A DNA stretch of 33,677 nucleotides from Saprospiraceae bacterium UBA6168 (GTDB taxonomy: Bacteria > Bacteroidota > Bacteroidia > Chitinophagales > Saprospiraceae), in NCBI GenBank assembly GCA_002435785.1, contig DIUC01000044.1:1-33677 (forward strand), written 5' to 3'. The notes below the pieces were generated by a model. That model saw only the letters and a list, made by a program, of their open reading frames with translations. It made no database searches and was not told where the DNA came from. Below, one piece after another: positions 8,161-17,000 of the stretch (position 1 is the stretch's first letter; the number at the start of each line of letters is the position of its first letter). A program made the translations under genes and the position numbers.

Positions 8161-9966
8161 TTAAAACCTCGACGACCTCAACTCCACATCCGCCTCATTC
8201 CAAGCATCCTTGAATTTGGCCAATGTGGTCTTGGCCTCGGCCTCCCGCCCCTGCGCTTTTAGGCTTTGGTAAAGGCCAAAGAGCGACCAGCCATTGTTTC
8301 GGTTCAAAGCGAGGTCTTCCCGGTAGGCTTGCTCGGCTTTTTGGGCTTGCCCAGCTTCCAAAAGCACAGCACCCAATACCTGCCGCACGGGTTGGTGCCA
8401 GTTGGCGGGTTCGCTGTAAGGCAAGTTGTCCTCCGCCACCACGGCCCGTTCGAGTGCCTCGATGGCGGCTGGGTAATTGCGCTGGGCAGCCAACAACTCG
8501 CCCTTGACGACGGAACTGGTGATGATGGTCAAATCCCGTAATAGGGCGAGCTGGATGCTGTCCACCTTTCCCAAAGGTTTGCCCTTGCTTTGCTCCTCCA
8601 TTTTCCCATGCACCGTTTTCAAAAACGAAATGGATAGCGTATCCATGGCCGCCAGTTCCCCTGCCACCCTGTCCAGCATCCCCCTGCGGGTATAGGCGAT
8701 GCCACGGGCATAGTGCCAAATCAGTTTCAATTGCTGTAGCTCGTCCGCAGGGGCGGGGGTGGTGAGGATTTCGTTCCATTTCCCAAACCGCACATAAGCC
8801 TGCAAGGGTACTGCTTCGAATGTTTGCAGGTATTCCATTTTGCTGGCCATGCCCTCTGGCGCTCGCCGGGCCAGTTTTTCAGCGGCATCAATGGCCATTT
8901 CACTCTTGCCCTGAAACGTCGCCGCCGACCATAGGAAATGGATATTGTGTGGGTAATAGCCCAGCGGATATTCGCCCTGCGCCAGGCAATTGGTGATGTA
9001 TTCCTCATCCCGCTCAATGGCCAGTCGGTTGCAATCCTCGGCATCGGAATAGCGCCCGACCCGGATGTAGATATGCGACGGCATGTGTATCAAATGCCCC
9101 GAAGCGGGAATCAACGAACCCAGCACATCAGCGCTGGCCACGCCCCGGTCCGGCGTCTTGGAAGCTTCCACGATATGGATGTACAAGTGATGCGCTCCTG
9201 GATGGTTCCAATCGTTGGCAATTACCTGCTCCAGCGCCCGCACGGCCTCCGGGATGCCGGGCCGGGGCGTACCCTGTTTGTCGTAATAATCCCAGGGCGT
9301 GGTGTTCATCACCGCATCGGCGTAGAGCGTCAATACCTCATTATCGGTGGGGTAACGCTGCGCAAGAGCGGTCATGGCAGCGGCATAGACTATATTCAGC
9401 GAATCCCGGTTCACGGCGGTGGAATCGGCAAAGCGGGTGGCCATTGCCTCCACCAAATCCTGCTCCTTCCTGTTGGTGGAATGGCGGAGTTTCATCGCTT
9501 TTTGAATCGCCTCGTAGGCCGATTGTTCCCGTATTTTATCAGGCTTTGGGTCGTTGATGTTTGGCCCAATGGCCAGGGCTTTCCCCCAATAGGCCATCAC
9601 GAAATTGGTGTCCAAATGGGCGGCTTCCGAAAACGCCCGATGCGCCTCGCCCATGTTGAAGCCATAGACCATTTTTATGCCTTGGTCAAAATAGCGGGCT
9701 GCGGTTTCGGAACCCGTTTTCACGGCGAAATGGTATTTGCCCATGTTCCCGAACAAGGGAGCAGCTTCCCTTGTGGAATCGTACTCGCTCAAATCGAAGA
9801 GGATAGCACCCCCACAGAGGGCCAAGCCCGAAAACGAAGGGACGCTGTTTTGGATGGGCTTCGCCATTTTTCGGGAATAAAAACCGGCGCTCAATAGGCC
9901 TGCGGAAAGCAGCAGGATGGGTAACAGGAATCGGAAGGGACGGAGCATCGTGGATTGTTTTTTCAT
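8161..9966 (-). CDS. Exported TPR protein with histidine-rich motifs
   Basis: I use the ATG at 9966 (601 residues), which starts MKKQSTML followed by a hydrophobic signal segment; the earlier ATG at 10011 would put 15 polar residues in front of it. The mature part is helical with TPR-like units near the start (ARYFDQGIKMVYGFNMGEAH, AFSEAAHLDTNFVMAYWGKA) and end (EQAYREDLALNRNNGWSLFG). Between them lie three histidine-rich stretches at about residues 255-264 (HPGAHHLYIH), 290-306 (GHLIHMPSHIYIRVG) and 337-346 (YYPHNIHFLW). I recognise the overall pattern from uncharacterised bacterial TPR proteins; no function is established to my knowledge. The histidine clusters could bind metal or haem, which is inference. 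It lies 102 bases downstream of the prolyl oligopeptidase gene, separated by an inverted repeat. Confidence 0.87.
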   Translation of the reverse strand: MKKQSTMLRPFRFLLPILLLSAGLLSAGFYSRKMAKPIQNSVPSFSGLALCGGAILFDLSEYDSTREAAPLFGNMGKYHFAVKTGSETAARYFDQGIKMVYGFNMGEAHRAFSEAAHLDTNFVMAYWGKALAIGPNINDPKPDKIREQSAYEAIQKAMKLRHSTNRKEQDLVEAMATRFADSTAVNRDSLNIVYAAAMTALAQRYPTDNEVLTLYADAVMNTTPWDYYDKQGTPRPGIPEAVRALEQVIANDWNHPGAHHLYIHIVEASKTPDRGVASADVLGSLIPASGHLIHMPSHIYIRVGRYSDAEDCNRLAIERDEEYITNCLAQGEYPLGYYPHNIHFLWSAATFQGKSEMAIDAAEKLARRAPEGMASKMEYLQTFEAVPLQAYVRFGKWNEILTTPAPADELQQLKLIWHYARGIAYTRRGMLDRVAGELAAMDTLSISFLKTVHGKMEEQSKGKPLGKVDSIQLALLRDLTIITSSVVKGELLAAQRNYPAAIEALERAVVAEDNLPYSEPANWHQPVRQVLGAVLLEAGQAQKAEQAYREDLALNRNNGWSLFGLYQSLKAQGREAEAKTTLAKFKDAWNEADVELRSSRF

Positions 9967-10001
9967 TAGGTGAATGTTGATGTGGTTGTAAGTTGAACCA
10001 C

Positions 10002-10056
10002 CAATGGGCATACCCTGCTATTTCAAATAATTGAACCTTGCAGAATATGCCCATTG
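10002..10056. repeat. Inverted repeat between prolyl oligopeptidase and TPR genes
   Basis: Perfect 11-bp arms (CAATGGGCATA at 10002-10012 and its complement at 10046-10056) flank 33 bases. It sits just past the prolyl oligopeptidase stop (10069) and before the TPR gene start (9966), so it could act as a weak terminator or leader structure. Confidence 0.6.
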
Positions 10057-10068
10057 AACCTTAAATAA

Positions 10069-12243
10069 TTATGGCTTTTGCTTTAAAGCATCCTTTTTCT
10101 CCTGAAAATCCGGATGCCGGCATTGCCACATCACAAAGGCATACTGGTCGGCGAAATTGGCAAAAGTGACTTCCCTGTCTTCGGTAAAATGCCCGTTGTC
10201 GTAGTTTACCTTCATCAATACGGGTTTGCCGGAGGTGGAGGCGTTTTGTGCAGCAGCGACAAATTTGCCCGGCTGCCAAACCACCACCCGTGGGTCAGTC
10301 CAGCCGCCCACGCCCATGACCGCTGGGTATTTCACGCCTTTCTTGACATGCTGCATACCGTCCATTTCGTACAGGGCTTTGCACTCTACGCTGTCGGTGA
10401 CCGTACCAAATTCAGGGATATTGACGGGACCATTAGACGAAAACTCCAAACGCATGGCATTGGCGCAACCCACGTTGCAGATGGCCGCCGCAAACAAATC
10501 GGGACGCTCCGTAATGGCTCTTGTGATTAAAATGCCGCCTGCGCTGGTGCCGGTGCCACCCAATTTTGAAGCTTTGGTGTAGCCATTTGCAATGAGGTAT
10601 TCCGCACAACTAATGAAGTCCTTCCAGGTATTGGGTTTGGTGGTTTTATAGCCTGCCTTGTACCAATCTTCGCCTTTTTCGCCGCCGCCCCGCACGTGTG
10701 GTATGGCAATGACTGCGCCTTTTATCGCCAATGAATTTAATTCCGCACTAAAATAGGGCGACATACCGTAGCCATAAGCGCCATAACTTTCCATCAAACA
10801 GACATTGGAACCGTCTTTTTTAGTGCCTTTTTTATAGATAATCGAAAGCGGCACCATCACGCCGTCATGCCCTTTTACTTCCAATTCCTCCACCACGAGG
10901 TCTTTGTATTCATCTGGGTAAACAGGGGCTTGGTTGAATGGGCTGGCCGAAAATTTGTCCGTTTCAGCATTGTATATAAACTCGGTGAAAGGCTTGTTCC
11001 AGGAAGTAATGGCCACGGCAATCTCATTGGTTTTGGTGTCCATGCAAAAAGAATACGCTGAACCCGTAAAGGGCAATTTGACTTCCGTCATGGCTTCCGT
11101 CATCAAATTGTATTTGAAAAAATGAGTGTTGATGCCATCGCTGTAACTGATAAGCAGGTAATCCTTACAACGGGTGAAGCTCTCAAGCACCATCGTTTTT
11201 TCGGGTGCAATTATTTTTGCGTTTGCCCAATCGGGGTTTTTCAAATTGGTGGAGATGAGTTTGCGTTTTGTTGCGCCGTTATGGGTAATGGCATATACTT
11301 TATCGCCAACTATGTCAAAACTGCGCACCAATTTATCGTCGGGGATAGACAGCGTTTTCCAAGCTATTTTGCCAGAATTAAATGGAGCAATAGGTGCGTA
11401 AAATGCTTTTAATTCTTGCTGCACCGTACCTTCTATTGCGAAAACATAATCCTTTGCATCTTTAGAAATAAAGGAATATGGATAAGATTTTTCTTCGATG
11501 CCCAGCCCCGGATACGCTTCGTTGCTGAAAAAGTCAATGTCCATTTTTGGGTCGGTGCCCAAAGTATGCAACTTGGTTTTGGGGTTTAATCGGGCAGTCG
11601 GGTCGGTATTGTCCGCCGATTTAATCCACATGTACATGAACGCTTTATTGTCGAATGTCCAACCAGATATACCTGCCGTGGCATGAATGACATCTGGCAG
11701 GAACTGTTTGGTATCCACGTTCATCACCTGTATGGTCTCCACCTCTGCGCCATTTTCAGCATGGCTAATAAGCAGCTTTTTGCCGTCATAACTCGGCACA
11801 ATTCGCTGAACGGATAGGGTTTTGTTTTCCAGGTAATTCAGGGGGTCAAAAAGCAATTGCTCGGGTGCGTCCATATTTTCCCTGAAATAAACCTTGCTCA
11901 CCTTTTCGCCGGGCATTCTTTTTTGGTAAAATATCCTGCCCCCTTCTTTTATCGGGTAATAAATTTGAGGAGGTTGCAGCTTATCCAACTTGCGCCATTC
12001 GGCAATCAATTCGTCCCTGCCGGCGATGTTGTTCATGGTGGCATTGGTCAGGTCTGCCTGGGCTTTGAACCAAGCGTTGACCGCCGGGTCTTTCATGTCT
12101 TCGAGCCAGCGGTAGGGGTCGGTGTAGGTGACGCCCCAGTAGGTGTCTTTTGCGTCAACTGTTTTTGTAGCAGGGTATTGCCATTGTGCAAACAGGCTTA
12201 AATTGCCTATGAAGAAAAGGAGGAGGAGGATTGATTTTTTCAT
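10069..12243 (-). CDS. Prolyl oligopeptidase family serine peptidase (S9A)
   Basis: A 724-residue exported peptidase, the usual length for this family. It has a signal peptide (MKKSILLLLFFIG to about SLFAQ, residue 19), then an N-terminal helix region with YPATKTVDAKDTYWGV and DPYRWLED typical of S9A enzymes, a seven-bladed propeller covering about residues 85-440, and a catalytic alpha/beta hydrolase domain. The triad is complete: S567 in GGTGTSAGG, D650 in GWTDPRV and H685 in DNGHFTED. These enzymes cut short peptides after proline and cannot act on folded proteins; in the periplasm it probably helps use peptides as food. It is followed by the TPR gene and preceded by a small lipoprotein gene on the same strand. 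Confidence 0.95.
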   Translation of the reverse strand: MKKSILLLLFFIGNLSLFAQWQYPATKTVDAKDTYWGVTYTDPYRWLEDMKDPAVNAWFKAQADLTNATMNNIAGRDELIAEWRKLDKLQPPQIYYPIKEGGRIFYQKRMPGEKVSKVYFRENMDAPEQLLFDPLNYLENKTLSVQRIVPSYDGKKLLISHAENGAEVETIQVMNVDTKQFLPDVIHATAGISGWTFDNKAFMYMWIKSADNTDPTARLNPKTKLHTLGTDPKMDIDFFSNEAYPGLGIEEKSYPYSFISKDAKDYVFAIEGTVQQELKAFYAPIAPFNSGKIAWKTLSIPDDKLVRSFDIVGDKVYAITHNGATKRKLISTNLKNPDWANAKIIAPEKTMVLESFTRCKDYLLISYSDGINTHFFKYNLMTEAMTEVKLPFTGSAYSFCMDTKTNEIAVAITSWNKPFTEFIYNAETDKFSASPFNQAPVYPDEYKDLVVEELEVKGHDGVMVPLSIIYKKGTKKDGSNVCLMESYGAYGYGMSPYFSAELNSLAIKGAVIAIPHVRGGGEKGEDWYKAGYKTTKPNTWKDFISCAEYLIANGYTKASKLGGTGTSAGGILITRAITERPDLFAAAICNVGCANAMRLEFSSNGPVNIPEFGTVTDSVECKALYEMDGMQHVKKGVKYPAVMGVGGWTDPRVVVWQPGKFVAAAQNASTSGKPVLMKVNYDNGHFTEDREVTFANFADQYAFVMWQCRHPDFQEKKDALKQKP

Positions 12244-12322
12244 TTTAAATGGTTGGTAATTGTTGAAGAATTAGGAATTGGAGGTTTGAGGTGTGTCCGC
12301 AATGGACAAACTTTGAAATAGC

Positions 12323-12583
12323 TTATTGCCTGCATTTATGGCAAAATGGATAGCTTTCCCCCCGCATGGAAAAAACACCTCCCCTTGCCATGCCACCCAT
12401 ATAATTTGGCGAATTGGGATAATGCGGGCAATTATAGGCCTGATGGTAGCCACCCGACCCCGATGGTATGGTACTGCTGCTGCCGCCGTGCGACCATTGC
12501 GCCAATTGATAGGCCGAGCAACTGCTCAAGAAAAAAATGGCGAATACGAGCAGGAAAAATGGAAAAATGCTTGCTGTCTTCAT
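12323..12583 (-). CDS. Small putative lipoprotein
   Basis: An 86-residue protein with a strong lipoprotein signal: MKTASIFPFF, a hydrophobic core, then FLSSC at about residues 18-22 as lipobox. The mature part of about 65 residues is rich in Gly, Ser, His and Tyr and carries one cysteine in NCPHYPN plus a terminal CHKC pair, which could bind metal or form disulfides. I recognise no family. It is co-oriented with the neighbouring small secreted protein genes, and the spacing (31 bases to the gene upstream) suggests joint transcription. The signal peptide is the main reason to believe the gene. Confidence 0.6.
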   Translation of the reverse strand: MKTASIFPFFLLVFAIFFLSSCSAYQLAQWSHGGSSSTIPSGSGGYHQAYNCPHYPNSPNYMGGMARGGVFSMRGESYPFCHKCRQ

Positions 12584-12614
12584 TGTGATTGAATTTATTA
12601 GGTTAAAAAAAACT

Positions 12615-12914
12615 TCACTGCTCCTCCCGCCAGTTGGTCATTTTGTCCCAAATAGAAGACTGACCATCTTCATCCATTGCATTGAAATCAATGGACTGAC
12701 CATTCGTGAAGGCAGTGACGAGGCTCAGGTAAACCGTGAACGGGATACTGGCCGGGGTGGCGATAGCCGGGGTTGAAAATGGAAGCCCCTGCAAAGTCGG
12801 CGCTTGGTTGGCAGTGGTTGCCGCCCCATTTCCGGTGGAGCTTGACAACATGACCCCAAACAAGGCGAGGCTCAGGGCTGCTGTAAACAGCTTTAATTTC
12901 ATTTGTTTTTTCAT
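12615..12914 (-). CDS. Small secreted protein, unknown function
   Basis: A 99-residue protein with a clear signal peptide (MKKQMKLKLFTAALSLALFGVMLSSS). The remaining 70 or so residues are Ala/Thr/Pro-rich and then acidic and hydrophilic, ending DKMTNWREEQ. An in-frame Met at residue 5 is an alternative start. No family is recognised. It sits between two other small exported-protein genes on the same strand, 31 bases before the small lipoprotein. Confidence 0.6.
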   Translation of the reverse strand: MKKQMKLKLFTAALSLALFGVMLSSSTGNGAATTANQAPTLQGLPFSTPAIATPASIPFTVYLSLVTAFTNGQSIDFNAMDEDGQSSIWDKMTNWREEQ

Positions 12915-12953
12915 AACAAGAGGATTTTTTTTTTTGACCTAATCAGCTCGTTG

Positions 12954-13025
12954 TTTTAGGTGCGGTGAAGTAACCTGATTGAAAGCTCCTGTTTCATCAA
13001 CACTTCACCGCCAAGTCACCTAAAA
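12954..13025. repeat. Interrupted inverted repeat, possible terminator
   Basis: Outer arms TTTTAGGTG (12954-12962) and CACCTAAAA (13017-13025) enclose inner arms GGTGAAGT (12964-12971) and ACTTCACC (13002-13009). On the minus strand it follows the stop of the 13088-13555 gene and is led by a T-run, so it may terminate that transcript. Confidence 0.5.
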
Positions 13026-13087
13026 AAATGGTAAATTAGGGTTGATTGTCTTTGGTGTTTGGAGGACTAAGGTGACACCTGTAACAG

Positions 13088-13555
13088 TCAGCGCCGCTTC
13101 GCCAGTGTGTCCATGCCAGTGGAAGGTCTTGCGACAATCCCGTTGCCCTGCACTTGCTTCAACAAGGCGATACCCACGTTCACGGCTTCACCGATTTCAA
13201 GCGTACCCTTGTTTTCGATATGGCCAAAAGCGGTGACGCCCCCGAAAATCCCGGTCTCGCCGAGGATGGCGAGCCTTGCACCATCTTGTATGGTGAGCTT
13301 TGTGCCAGCTTCCATCAGCAGGGCGTCAATGGGCGTTGGGGCGTAACGGATGACGGGGTAATAGTTGGCACCTGTAGGGATGATTACCTGTGTGTACTCG
13401 TCGGGCACCCGGCCCTCGCTCCAGTTGGCTGGACAGTTCCAGTCGGTGGTGCGGCCTGGCTTGCCGCCCTGCCAAACAGCAGTGGTTTGAGCGGAGAGCG
13501 AAAAGCTGAAGCCAAGGAAAAGGATTAGGGCGATAGAAATGGTTGTTACTTTCAT
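13088..13555 (-). CDS. Secreted beta-structure protein, unknown function
   Basis: The ATG at 13555 gives a 155-residue protein with a normal signal peptide (MKVTTISIALILFLGF to about LSAQ); an in-frame ATG at 13609 adds an unlikely 18-residue lead. The mature part opens with WQGGKPGRTTDWNCPANWSEG and RVPDEYTQVIIPTGANYYPVI, the pattern found at the N-terminus of many large Bacteroidota surface proteins, where it leads into a parallel beta-helix. Here only two or three helix turns follow (LTIQDGARLAIL, GHIENKGTLEIG) and then the protein ends, so it may be a free-standing short version. No T9SS sorting domain is seen. It is the first of three small exported-protein genes downstream of the hybrid kinase. 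Confidence 0.75.
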   Translation of the reverse strand: MKVTTISIALILFLGFSFSLSAQTTAVWQGGKPGRTTDWNCPANWSEGRVPDEYTQVIIPTGANYYPVIRYAPTPIDALLMEAGTKLTIQDGARLAILGETGIFGGVTAFGHIENKGTLEIGEAVNVGIALLKQVQGNGIVARPSTGMDTLAKRR

Positions 13556-13609
13556 TTGACGCTTTTTTGATGTTAAGTTTTGAGTGGTTGATTGCATTTG
13601 AATTTTCAT

Positions 13610-14032
13610 GACTAAAGGATTTTGTTGTTTGAGGGCTTCTCAAGTGAATGGCTATTTGTCCTGATTTGCAAGATTGGTTATCCTCCCACCGACATTTTTT
13701 TCTTTTAAATCAAGTGGCTGGAAACCTGCCTTTCAGGAATGATGCAAAGATGTGGGCAGGCAGGAGGAAAGGGCTTCCTCCCATCGGTCAAAGGCTACTT
13801 GGCAGGTTGCAGGGCCGGAATTTTCTTTACTTGCTATGTTGCAAATGGAAATGCGACAGTTTGGTAAGTCACTGATAATGAGCTGGTAAGGTGTTGCATC
13901 AGTATTGATAGGAGACTGGATGTATGAAAATTTTGCGGGTAGGGATTGGAAAGCCCGATAGGGATTTCTAAGCCCGGTAGCAGGCCTCGCTCAGGCTTAG
14001 AAATCCCTCTCGGGCTTTCCAATCCTTCGCTT
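13610..14032. other. Intergenic region between hybrid kinase and small secreted protein genes
   Basis: No credible gene is seen. It contains a short hairpin (GGAGGAA at 13763-13769 with TTCCTCC at 13775-13781) and, at its right end, copy 2 of the dispersed palindromic element, which stops eight bases short of the kinase stop codon. Confidence 0.6.
13943..14025. repeat. Dispersed palindromic element, copy 2
   Basis: Inverted 32-bp arms at 13943-13974 and 13994-14025 with one mismatch, around a 19-base loop. The left arm is identical to that of copy 1 at 8050; the loop differs. As with copy 1, it lies just beyond the stop codon of a minus-strand gene. Confidence 0.95.
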
Positions 14033-17000
14033 TCAACCCCGCACCGCCGTCGGCCTTTCCCCAAATTCTTCCATAAACGCATCAGAGAAATTATTCAGGG
14101 CAGAATAGCCCACTTGGTAAGCAATTTCAGAAACGGAAAGTGTGGTCGTCTGGAGCAAATGCCGCCCGTGGTGAAGCCGGATGGAACGGATGAGCAAGCT
14201 CGGTGACTTGCCCGTGAGCGCCTTCACCTTGCGGAAAATCTGGCTCCGGCTCATCGCCAGCGCCCGCTCTAACTGCGGCATCTCGAAATCGGTATCGGAC
14301 AGGTTCGCCTCCACGATGGAGCGGAATTTCTGGAGGAAAACGTCTTCGATTCCGGATTGCGGATTTTCGATTGCGGATTGGGGAGGTGCTGAATCTGAAA
14401 TCCGAAATCCAAAATCCGAAATCACACTGTATTTGGCTTGCAATTTCTTCCGCTGTTCCAGCAAGTTCCCCACCGTCACCAGCAGCTCCTCTTGGTGGAA
14501 AGGCTTGGACAAATAAGCGTCTGCGCCTCGTCGCAGGCCCTTGATGCGGCTCTCCACGTCGGCTTTTGCGGTCAATAAAATGATGGGGATATGGCTGGTG
14601 CGCTCGTCGTTCTTCAGCGCTTCCACCACCTCGAAGCCGTCCTTTTCGGGCATCATCACGTCACTAACGATAAGGTCGGGGATGGCTTCCAGTGCCTTTT
14701 CAATGCCAGCCCGGCCGTTGTAGGCGAAATCCAACTGGTAATTTTCACCGAGGCAGGCGGCGAGGTATTCGATCACGTCGGGGTTGTCTTCGATGAGGAG
14801 GATGTGAGGATTTGAGGATTCGAGGATTAGAGGAAGGCCCTCCTGGCTTAAACCCGTGGCTCCGCCCCTGACCCCTAAAGGGGAACCTAATTTGGGAAGA
14901 ACGATGGTAGAAATGCCCTTTGAAAATTCAGCAGAATTGAATGTGCTTGGTTCCCCTTTAGGGGTCAGGGGCGAAAGTACCACGGGCAGTTTCACCAAAA
15001 ACGTGCTGCCCTTGCCGACGGTGCTTTCCACCGATATTTCACCGCCGAGTGCCTTTACCAATTCATGGGTCAAGGAAAGCCCGATGCCTGTGCCACCCGC
15101 CTTGGAATGCTCCTGGTTCTTGGCCTGAAAGAACCGTTCGAACAAGTGTGGCAATTCATCCGCCGGGATACCTGCCCCGGTGTCCGACACCTCGATATTA
15201 AGACTTGGCAGGTTTTTGAAACCTGCCAAGTCTGTGGAAACCCGCAGCACCACCCGCCCGCCCGATGGCGTAAACTTGATGGCGTTCGACAGCAGGTTGT
15301 GGACGATTTGCAGAAGCCGCTCCGGGTCGTAGTCCATCACGATGGCGGTTTGGTCGCTTTCCACCCGCAGCATCAGGTTCTGGGAATTGGCGAGCGAGTG
15401 GAGGCTCTCGCTGATGTATTTCAAAAAGGTCAGCACATCGCCTTGTATATAGTTGATTTTCAGGGTCTTGGACTCCAGCTTCGCCAAGTCGAGTATTTGG
15501 TTGATGAGCCTCAGCAGGTTCTCCCCGCTGCGTTTTACCAAGCCCAATTTGTGCTGTTTTGGTGCGTCTGTTTCTGCTTGCACCAACTGTTCCGTCATGC
15601 CCAAAATCACCGTCAATGGCGTTCGGAACTCGTGCGTGATATTGGTAAAGAAGCGCCCCTTGAACTCGTCCATTTCCCGAAGGCGCAAGGCTTCCTGGTG
15701 TTCGATTTTTTGGCGAAGCCGATTGCGATTAAACAGCCAAACTGCCGCCGTCGCCAACGCCAGATAAATCAAATACGCCCACCACGAAGCCCACCACGGA
15801 GGACGGATGGTGAAACGGAGTTCGACGGGCTGCCCGCTCCAGACGCCGTCATTGTTGCTGCCGTCCACCCTGAAGGTGTAAGTGCCTGGGGAGAGGTTGG
15901 CGAACTGGATGCTGTTTTTGTTGCCCAATTCGACCCAATCCTTGTCCACGCTCAAGAGCTGATATCGGTACTGGTTTTGGGCAGGGTTGGTGAATTCGAG
16001 GGCGGCGAAGTCGAAGGTGAGGAGGTTCTGTTCGTGGGAGAGGGTGATTGGTGATTGGTGATTGGTGACTGGCAATTGGTTGGGCAACTCGAATTTCTGG
16101 TTGTTGACGGAAATCCCTACGATGCGGATTTGGGGAACATTTTTATTGAAACGCAGACTGTCTGGGTGAAAGACCGTCACACCTTTTACGCCGCCAAACA
16201 TCATGGTGCCGTCTTTCAGTTTCAGGTAACTGGAACTGTTGAATTCGTTGTCCTGCAAGCCATCGGCAGCCGTGAAATTTTTGGTCGTTTCTTCCCGAAC
16301 ATGGAAACGGCATAGCCCCTTGTTGGTGCTCAGCCAGATGTAGGGGGCTTTGTTTTCTGCCAAAATGCCGTACACCACATTGTCAGGGAGGCCGTCAGTC
16401 GTTTTAAACTGTTTGAACTGCCCCGTTTTTTTGTCCAGACGGTTCAGGCCGCCACTTTTGGCGCCCACCCAAAGGTAGCGGGCGGGTTCGAGCGGGTCGT
16501 CGGCGACGCCCAAGACAAAATCGGAGGAAAGCGAAGCACGGTCTTTGGGGTTGTTTTTGAAATATTCGAAGCGGTATCCCCCGGCGTTTGGTAAGGCTTT
16601 GGTCAAACCCTCATACCCGAAAATCCAAATGGCTCCGTCTGCGTCCTCGAACAAAAAATGGGAAAAAGTGGCGGATATTTTCTGCGGCTTATCATATGGG
16701 AACGCCGTACTTGTTTCCGTTTTAGGGTCGAATTTCAATAAACCTTTTTCGCTGGCGCCAAACAATGCCCCAGAGCGGCTCACAATCAAGCCATGCCCAT
16801 GCTGCCATGGAAACGATTTCACGGATTTTGTCCGTGCTTCAGTACGATAGAGTTTATCCAAATCATTGTCGCTCGACCAACCATTGCCTGCTGCATCGAA
16901 ACAGGCATGGAAAGTCCCCCAATCATTGGTAGTGTAAGTTGGAAAGCGGTTGACGAAATCGTTGTGGGCTATTGTAGCCCGGAAGGATTTTGAAGGGTAT

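Noticed and set aside
8938..9897. Plus-strand open frame of 319 codons opposite the TPR gene
   Set aside because: It is a shadow of the TPR coding frame; no signal peptide, motif or own spacing supports it.
13648..13875. Plus-strand open frame of 75 codons between the kinase and the small secreted protein gene
   Set aside because: There is no signal, motif or family resemblance; the stretch contains a small hairpin and looks non-coding.
15065..16054. Long plus-strand open frame of 329 codons opposite the hybrid kinase
   Set aside because: It is antisense to the well-supported HisKA, HATPase and Y_Y_Y domains and its translation has no protein-like motifs.
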